Part shown: in pieces, positions 57,418-64,000 of the stretch
How the letters are laid out: the number at the start of each line of letters is the position of its first letter
Position numbering within the stretch: position 1 is the first letter of the stretch
NCBI RefSeq assembly: GCF_910592395.1
Contig: NC_088326.1
Location: forward strand, 67,001 to 131,000
Direction of reading: 5' to 3'
Length of the DNA: 64,000 nt
Origin: Lineus longissimus
Lineage: Eukaryota; Nemertea; Pilidiophora; Heteronemertea; Lineidae
Notes under the pieces: generated by a model
What the model saw: only the letters and a program-made list of their open reading frames with translations
The model's database searches: none
Told to the model about the DNA's origin: nothing
Translations under genes and position numbers: made by a program

Positions 57418-58377
57418 GGCTTATTCATGATAACTTTATTGATTTTCTGTTTGTCTTGACTACAAGTTGAGGTTGTGGTAGAACTACAAGTGCACTGGGC
57501 ACTACTGGATGACAGACAGAAGAAAGTCAAAGACTCAATCAGATAAAACTTCAGACAGACTACACGGCTGTGCTTGGGAGATGGGTGGAATGGATTGGGC
57601 TCATAATCAGCAGGTAATGGGTTCAAAACGCGGTTGGGTTATTCCTTTTAGTATTCAAATATTGCACAACACCTATTCAAACCTCATTCAATGAAGGAGG
57701 GACATAATTATCCCATTCATGGGCATACCATAATCAGGGTTATTGACACCGTGATGTAACTGGCCATGTCACTTATTACACTCCTACGGTTGTTGAATAG
57801 ATGTGTTTATCTTGCTGGTAGTGTGTAATGGTGTGTGACCAGTTCCTTGGGAGGGTAGCCATGATCTGAGTTTACAGTGCAGTGGGACAGTGTCACAACT
57901 CACCACAAATACATTTACGACAACCGTGTGCAAACCCCATTGAAAGCGGTTGAATAGTTAAGCAGATATCACATCAGGTGTTGATATTAATATGAGCTAG
58001 ACTGTACACTCTACTTTGAAACATCAGTGAACACTGACCTCAGCTATTTCAGGAATCAAATGGTGCACTGCGACATATCACGTCTCCCTAATCTGTTGAT
58101 GGCGCCCATCACATGGCTGATTTCACTTAGCTCTCAACCACTGGCAATAGCATCAATCAGCAGAGAGATCATGAGTCCACAGCAATCACAGTAAGTTAAT
58201 TACTGCCTTTGAAGCATTGAGAGCATTTAGTTATGCCTTGTTTACAAATGATTGTGGCAACACTGAAAGTTTGCCAAGGGGACATTACATTATTTCTGAA
58301 GCCCTCTAGCTTAGTACGCCACTCCAGGTAATCTGAAGGCCAGGCGGTTCATATTCTGAGAAATAAGGTTTACCACT

Positions 58378-58684
58378 CTTGGCAGATCCACCATCCCTTG
58401 GCAGATCCACCATCCCTTGGCAGATCCACCATCCCTTGGCAGATCCACCATCCCTTGGCAGATCCACCATCCCTTGGCAGATCCACCATCCCTTGGCAGA
58501 TCCACCATCCCTTGGCAGATCCACCATCCCTTGGCAGATCCACCATCCCTTGGCAGATCCACCATCCCTTGGCAGATCCACCATCCCTTGGCAGATCCAC
58601 CATCCCTTGGCAGATCCACCATCCCTTGGCAGATCCACCATCCCTTGGCAGATCCACCATCCCTTGGCAGATCCACCATCCCTT
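58378..58684. repeat. 19-bp minisatellite, about 16 copies
   Basis: The unit cttggcagatccaccatcc is repeated with no visible change. Because 19 is not a multiple of three and no frame has a stop, all three frames on both strands stay open and give artefact peptides. The perfect identity points to very recent expansion or to length uncertainty in the assembly. Confidence 0.95.
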
Positions 58685-58748
58685 ACCCTTGGCTTATTTG
58701 GCACTCAAGCCGTGAGAGTCACTCACGTTGTTTGAATTCTCCCTACAG

Positions 58749-58999
58749 CGTTCCCCGCTCCAACAATCTGCTTATACAGAAATCCCTGTAAACAACAACA
58801 ACAACAATGATGAGTTGGTGTCCAATAACACTTACCTTGATATTCTACATGAGACACGTAAGATGGCTAAATCCAAATTGAACCAATCCTCGCTGCTTCA
58901 CATCAAAGCCAACTTCCATCAAATGAGAACTTTATTGGAATCTGGAATGATAAATAAAAACATCATCACAAATTTTGAGAACACTGATATTACCGTGAG
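58749..58999 (+). other. Orphan exon-like open frame
   Basis: This 251-bp segment lies between a good acceptor (ttctccctacag) and a donor (gaggtaggt) and is open in phase 0 for 83 codons. It encodes a short Asn run from acaacaacaa, then NTYLDILHETRKMAKSKLNQ and HIKANFHQMRTLLESGMINK. The composition looks helical and protein-like. I could not chain it to another exon: the splice-flanked segment at about 58054-58192 is out of phase with it. It may belong to a gene I do not recognise, to a non-coding transcript, or be a relic. Confidence 0.25.
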
Positions 59000-60630
59000 G
59001 TAGGTTCCTCCTTGTGAAGTCTGCGTAGCCCATACTGGCAGTTACAGCCCATGACACGGCAAACGAGGGAGGAATGAGGAACTGGGTCATCATATGCCTA
59101 GTTCAAACTGCCCCTTGTGTCACAGAGGGACATGGCCATGGGTGTGTTTGAAACCAAACGTCAGAGTTGAGACATCTTCTCATAATCACAGCTTGTGGAA
59201 CTCATTTCAATTCTATGATCATGTAGGTTATTCCGTCATCAAGGTTCAAAAGCTTTTACGAATTTACGAAAAAATGTAGAGAGTGAAGTCTCTGACTGGA
59301 AAGTGGTTTGTACTTCAGATTAACACTTTATTCCTGACAAACTCTTGAAAACGCATCTCACGCGGGCCGACTGTATTTAGAGATTAGCCACGTGGAGCGT
59401 TGAGTAGGTCCAATAGGCCATTGGATGTGGTGCCTATCTGTACAACTACAACTGCCCTGAGTGACGTATGTCTCTTGTAAAACAAATATATTGTTCGAAA
59501 AACCTCAAATATGTCTGTGAGGGCTCCGAGTGTGAGTAGGAAAGTTGGTTGCTCGGGTCCAACTTAGCTTTCATGACACAGCCGATAAAGGAGAATTCGT
59601 TCTTTTTTCTGTCAATTTATATTTGATTTGCTGTCAATGTTCGTTCCACAATCTCCTTTTTTTCATGATCCTACCACATCCCTGTGTGTGGACTGCAACC
59701 TGCATGAAGGAACAATGTCAAGCGTATGCTAACGTTGAGTTGGGAATAGTGCATCTGAGTTTGAATGAACCAACTGGGTTTTCATACTGATCTCAATCCA
59801 CGGGATCGACCTTTGACCGGACTGGAACCAGCACATAGAAATAATGTCAAACCCTCAAACAGCCACAAGCGAAAGAAAAATGTCCATAAGCCCCACAGGA
59901 TATTGACATTGCTCTCAAAACATGAAACAATGGCAGTGTGAATGATGCAGTGAGAGATCAGCACAAACATTAATAACTTCACCAGGCATACTTGATCTAC
60001 ATCATGACAACTGACATGCAAGAGATGAGATCAGCCCAGACAGCTTGGTGCGGAAAAAACCCACCTCGTTCTCTTATCAAAATCTTAAAGGGACAATACA
60101 GGCAGCAGCTAGGCAGGCAAGATAAAGTTACACAAAGCCACCAATAGGGGTCTCTCAAGTCTCACAGAAAAAGTCAAAATGATTCAGGCTTGCACGAGGA
60201 ATATAATTTAGCCATTTTAGGCCTATAGACAGTCGAGTATAGACTAGTACTGAATCTGACATGACCCAGGGCCCATACTGTGTATATTAGTCACCCGAAT
60301 GTGGTCAAATTAGCCCCTCGAGCTCTGCTCCTGCCTATAGTCCCCCTTTACTCTCTTATCAGACTGCACAACACATTGTGTTCAAATGTAACGTACTGTG
60401 AGCACTGTAAACTGTGTAAGGTGTGTTGTGCAGAATGTACGCAGTCCACGAAAATTACGCACGAGAAAGTTTCACTCACTAAAAATATCCTCATTCCACA
60501 AGAAAGATTTACACAATCTCAACCTATATAGCAACATGAGAAATAGACGAATATAAATGATATCCTGTTGACGACACAAAATATTTAGATATCGCGAAAT
60601 CAGTGAAAAATAGAGACAAAAATTCAGACA

Positions 60631-60800
60631 CTCACCAGCACATAAAATTTCTCTGAAGTTCCGATGTCAACCAAACGTGGGGGAAATTAAACATGGCCGT
60701 TCGTCGGTGCAAATGACGTCACGGCGTGGGAATTCCGTTGATTAACGAAGATGGCCAAATTTAAAGGACAGTTCTCGTTAAAACGCTTAAGAAATTGGTG
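60631..60800. promoter_or_regulatory. Candidate promoter with CRE and a minus-strand first exon
   Basis: A full cAMP-response palindrome, tgacgtca, stands at 60714-60721 in a locally CpG-richer stretch. On the minus strand it is followed by a short open frame (MFNFPHVWLTSELQRNF) and a strong donor (tgctg|gtgagtg, exon end 60636). On the plus strand the region lies upstream of KHK, whose coding exon 1 is preceded by a 3' splice site at 61997, so KHK needs a first exon somewhere here. The region could drive PKI to the left, KHK to the right, or both. The assignment is inference. Confidence 0.35.
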
Positions 60801-61259
60801 TGCTATGAATGGCCCGGTAAAAACCTAAGGCGGGAATAAGCTTTCATTGATAAATCTAAGGAGTTTCAAGAACCCCAAATCACTAGTAAGGTTCATAGGA
60901 TACTGGTCTGTCATTGGTTTAGGTCTCCTTATCATTTACATACTCCAATATCCAGAAATATAACAATATTTACGATAACTTTTTATGTTTTTGACATTAT
61001 TTGCGACCATTATCGATAACGCGCTCCATGCGGATTCGTAAGGTACTATTATAGTATAACACCATGCCTCGTCAAGTTACCTCGCTCGCGGAGCCACCTG
61101 GGTGACCCACGTGCTTAGACTCATAGTAAACATTGTAGTAGAAATATGCAAATGACTATCCCTTATATGGAAACCGAAGTAGTTGAATATTTTCACTGCA
61201 GGTGTCTCTGATAGTCACGTGGATTGACGAGCAATCTCCTTTAAACGATCCTTCTTAGT

Positions 61260-61385
61260 AGATTTGACAACACTGGAAAGCAACTGATGAGGGGCGAGAC
61301 CTCCTCTTTCTGATGAGGGGCGAGACCTCCTCCTTCTAATGTGGGACGAGACCTCCTCTTTCTGTTAAGGGGCGAGACGTCCTCT
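61260..61385. repeat. Short degenerate tandem repeat (ggggcgagacctcctc)
   Basis: About four near-copies of a 33-bp unit (tgatgaggggcgagacctcc, then tctttc) run from about 61285 to 61385, with small changes. They lie upstream of KHK. No function is visible. Confidence 0.7.
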
Positions 61386-61677
61386 TACCGACCAAAATAG
61401 GTTGTAATTTTGTGAGAAAATTCGCAGAATAAATGCTTTTTTCTCCGAAACCTAATATCATTTATTTAATCATATGCGTCTAGAAGATAGCAGACAGGTT
61501 TAAGTTTCCTTTCTGCTATTGTTTACTTCTTGACACATCTAATTTGGTGTATTATTTGTCATTCGGATGAGATTTTTATCAGAAAAAATGAAAAATTATC
61601 AGAATTGCTGCAGCATGTGAGCACTAAATGAACCAACTAACGTAATACTAGGGTTTGAATACATACAAGTACATGTA

Positions 61678-61932
61678 CTACATTCGCGGCAGCTCGGAAG
61701 GATCACCGCTGACCCACTGTTTTTTCTTCATCTCCTTGGGCAGCATGCAAGACACCTTGCCATATACAAAGCGTTGTCCTTCATTCAAGAGATGTAAAAC
61801 CAAATGTTCTTGTAGGTGTACCTTGTGCCTATTGCCAGGCAAAGCACAAGATCCCGCCAAATGAGAAACAAGAGCTGGGCTGGAGTGATAGACTTCAACT
61901 CCTTCGCTGAAGGCATAATGGTTCGTGACCAC
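61678..61932 (-). other. Uncertain open frame opposite KHK
   Basis: This 84-codon ATG-to-stop frame encodes a soluble-looking peptide with GQRFVYGKVSCMLPKEMKKK. It lies in the presumed first intron of KHK. I do not recognise it and see no splice partner; it may be a repeat-derived fragment or chance. Confidence 0.15.
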
Positions 61933-62019
61933 ATCACAATGTTCCCCTAAGTAATTTCAGCACTCCATTCAAACTTTACCTTCCAATTGTTTTCAGGCAT
62001 ATTCTATGTAAATTGATCG

Positions 62020-63953
62020 ATGGAGGGAAATTGTGATGATAGAAAATTCCTGTCTGTAGGGCTACTGTGTCTCGATATCATCTTCAAAACAGATGGTTTT
62101 CCCAAAGAGGATTCTGATCAAAGGTATTACCATTATAGTCCTTTGTAAAGAACTGAGTTATGACTAATCACCTCCCTCCAGAACTGAAACACTATGTCAT
62201 TTCTGTCTTACAGAGGCCAATTCTTTTTTCAGGAATTGAACCTGTAGTTTCCCAACCTTGTAGCGAACCTCTACTTAAATCATGAATGATGGCTGGTTGT
62301 GACCGAGTCATGATGTTTGCCGGTCTTACCTGTCTTGATGTTGTGTGTTTCATTAAACAATACATGAGAGAAGACCAAGGACATTTGTATGTATTCTTGA
62401 TTTTAAAGCTTTGACCAAATCTGAAAAATGGCATTGATTCATTCCAACCTCCAAATTACAACCTGTGTCATTATCATTAGAAAGTAGCAATCGGAATAGT
62501 TTTCCACCTTCATCAAGGTTTAAACTTAACAAATTGATCTGCTCATCTTTGACATTTAGCTTGTACAAGTAGGCCTACACAAGTAGGCCTACACAATCAA
62601 ATGGCGTGTAACACTCGCTCTTCTTCTGACAGATGCACTGACCAGGTTTGGCAGAGGGGCGGCAATGCCTCAAACAGTTCTACAGTCATCTCCCTCTTTG
62701 GATCACCGTGTGAATTGTTTGGTACAATGGCAGTTGCTCCAGAGACGACGTAAGTTGATAACTCAAGAGCATTTTATGGGTGGGGGGTGTTGATTGAAGC
62801 ATCAGAGATGGATCGAGTGTTGGTATTACGGGATACGGGCTTGGGTGTTGATTGAAGCATCAGAGATGGATCGAGTGTTGGTATTACGGGATACGGGCTT
62901 GGGTGTTGATTGAAGCATCAGAGATGGATCGAGTGTTGGTATTACGGGATACGGGCTTGGGTGTTGATTGAAGCATCAGAGATGGATCGAGTGTTGGTAT
63001 TACGGGATACGGGCTTGGGTGTTGATTGAAGCATCAGAGATGGATCGAGCGTTGGTATTACGGGATACGGGCTTGCCTGTTGATTGAAGCATCAGAGATG
63101 GATCGAGTGTTGGTATTACGGGATACGGGCTTGGGTGTTGATTGAAGCATCAGAGATGGATCGAGTGTTGGTATTACGGGATACGGGCTTGCCTATTGAT
63201 TGAAGCATCAGAGATGGATCGAGTGTTGGTATTACAGGATACGGGCTTGGGTGTTGATTGAACTCGGGGGGGGGGGGGGGGGGAGATCGATTAGCCAGAG
63301 AAGAAGCCAGGTGTTGACTCTGCTTGCTCAGTGTACATTGTATATGTTGCATGTTTTCAGGTTTTTAGAAGAGAACTTGGCGAAGTATGGCATTGGATAC
63401 CCAAACATGGTTTACCATGAGAATTGCCAATGTCCAACGTCGGTCTGCATCGTCAACAATCACAACGGCTCGCGCACTATTTTACACACAAACAAGTAAG
63501 TTGTCCTTGTGGCCAGTAATGAGGAATCTTTTCTTCGGAGAATTGGTAACATGCCTGGGAATCGTAGTCTGTCGGCCAAGCACCAGCTTCTGAGGCAGAA
63601 CATTTCAAGGGTGTGGGTGAGTGATTTAGCCATCTCAAAACAAGCGGGTCAAGATGGTTGTCAACAGGTATGGAGGTATTCACCTTCAAAATGTTCATTC
63701 TTCTTTCCATTCCGATGATCGTCATGATTTTTTTCTTGATTTTACAGGAATCTACCGGAACTGACAGAAGACGATTTCTCGAAAATTGATCTGAATTCGG
63801 GCCGATACAAGTGGATACATTTTGAAGGACGTCCGACTGCTTCACAGATTAAAGGAATGTTGCAGAAAATTGATGACTTTAACAAAAGCGTTGAAAAGCC
63901 AGAAGATCGGATCACAACATCTGTGGAGCTGGAGAAGATCAGGGAACAATTGG
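62020..63953 (+). CDS. KHK: Ketohexokinase (fructokinase), 5' part, cut by window end
   Basis: Coding exons 62020-62123, 62633-62749, 63361-63495 and 63748-63953 chain with closed phases. Exon 1 begins at a 3' splice site at 61997 and encodes [20 protein letters not shown] and [10 protein letters not shown]. Exon 2 has the substrate-binding [20 protein letters not shown]. Exon 3 has [17 protein letters not shown], and exon 4 has [33 protein letters not shown] and [14 protein letters not shown]. This is the pfkB fold of ketohexokinase, which phosphorylates fructose at C1 with ATP. The catalytic GAGD region is beyond the window. The last donor (ttgg|gtgggt) is likely but not proven; the frame also stays open to 64000. 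Only one form of exon 3 is seen, whereas vertebrate KHK has two. Intron 2 carries a minisatellite. Confidence 0.93.
62788..63259. repeat. 58-bp minisatellite in KHK intron 2, about 8 copies, then poly-G
   Basis: The unit is gtgttgattgaagcatcaga, then gatggatcgagtgttggtat, then tacgggatacgggcttgg. Eight nearly identical copies are followed by a run of about 18 G at 63267-63284. Minor variants are gagcgttgg and gcctgttg or gcctattg. The array fills most of the 611-bp intron before exon 3. Confidence 0.9.
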
Positions 63954-64000
63954 GTGGGTTAAATTATCATTTTGTCCAGGCTCGTGACAACTGTGGAGCT

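Larger units (their letters stand above)
54516..57866. mobile_element. 3.3-kb segment bounded by inverted repeats of about 230-250 bp
   Basis: 54516-54768 and 57637-57866 are inverted copies. Shared phrases are gagggtagccat/atggctaccctc, cacatctattcaacagccgt, gtgacatggccagttacatc, acggtgtcaataaccctgat and aataggtgttgtgcaatatt. Identity is about 90 percent by eye. The inside holds the 120-bp duplication and the 50-bp array but no transposase-like frame. It is either one composite element or two copies of a repeat that landed in opposite directions. Confidence 0.55.
52879..60630. other. Repeat-rich, gene-poor stretch
   Basis: No recognised protein exon lies here. Contents in order: a 66-bp tandem duplication (cttgtcaagagcgggtgaat..) at 53921-54052; an inverted repeat (54516-54768 and 57637-57866); a 120-bp tandem duplication at 55313-55553; the 50-bp array at 56066-57417; a splice-flanked segment at about 58054-58192; the 19-bp array at 58378-58684; and an exon-like open frame at 58749-58999. 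On the minus strand the stretch may be the long 5' UTR intron of PKI. Confidence 0.5.

Noticed and set aside
58306-58791. Long open frames in all three frames of both strands with repeats such as ADPPSLGRSTIPWQIHH
   Set aside because: They are translations of the perfect 19-bp array; because 19 is not divisible by 3 and no frame has a stop, every frame stays open. No flanking start, splice or family signal.

Overview
The window is from the nuclear genome of an animal. Genes are split by GT-AG introns of about 0.1-1 kb, coding exons make up a minority of the sequence, and the recognisable proteins are metazoan (a PR-domain zinc-finger factor of PRDM15 type, TAF5L, FAM8A1, RCC1L, PKI, ketohexokinase). 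Small introns, compact genes, many minisatellites and TGACC/AGGTCA-rich tracts fit a marine invertebrate (lophotrochozoan or basal deuterostome). I cannot resolve the phylum from sequence alone.

Layout. 1-2.9 kb: no gene seen. 2.9-3.9 kb (-): a disordered Ser/Thr/Arg-rich protein I do not recognise. 4.5-4.8 kb (-): a small Cys-rich ORF. 5.7-9.4 kb (-): the last six exons of an unrecognised gene. 9.4-13.7 kb: mostly non-coding, with a C-rich 123-bp repeat. 13.7-16.7 kb (-): FAM8A1, with two competing versions of one exon. 16.7-18.7 kb: a perfect 57-bp hairpin, a 16-bp array and a 34-bp array. 18.7-24.2 kb (-): PRDM15. 25.0-26.0 kb (+): a single-exon DHHC palmitoyltransferase. 28.6-30.8 kb (+): MTERF3. 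31.6-36.1 kb (-): archease (ZBTB8OS). 36.1-38.4 kb (+): IQCC. 39.7-44.1 kb (-): TAF5L. 45.0-49.1 kb (+): RCC1L. 51.4-52.9 kb (-): a protein kinase A inhibitor (PKI). 53-62 kb: a repeat-rich stretch with a 27-copy 50-bp array between inverted repeats, a 120-bp duplication and a 16-copy 19-bp array. 62.0-64.0 kb (+): the 5' part of ketohexokinase, cut by the window end.

The genes do not form one pathway. They are housekeeping genes in head-to-head or tail-to-tail pairs: PRDM15/DHHC, archease/IQCC (start codons 87 bp apart) and TAF5L/RCC1L diverge; MTERF3/archease, IQCC/TAF5L and RCC1L/PKI converge. Two products act in mitochondria (MTERF3, RCC1L), two in the nucleus on chromatin (PRDM15, TAF5L), one in tRNA ligation (archease) and one in ER quality control (FAM8A1). 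Exon models were built by hand from splice signals, reading-frame phase and family resemblance. In each named multi-exon model all internal phases close, apart from the tentative PKI second exon and the unverified last KHK donor.

The most unusual observations are: mutually exclusive exons in FAM8A1, where joining both would give an immediate stop; a 20-copy tandem amplification of the RCC1L exon-3 end that carries a consensus 5' splice site and an AATAAA in each unit; an alternating C2H2/C2HC finger-doublet architecture in PRDM15; and a duplicated splice acceptor in TAF5L.
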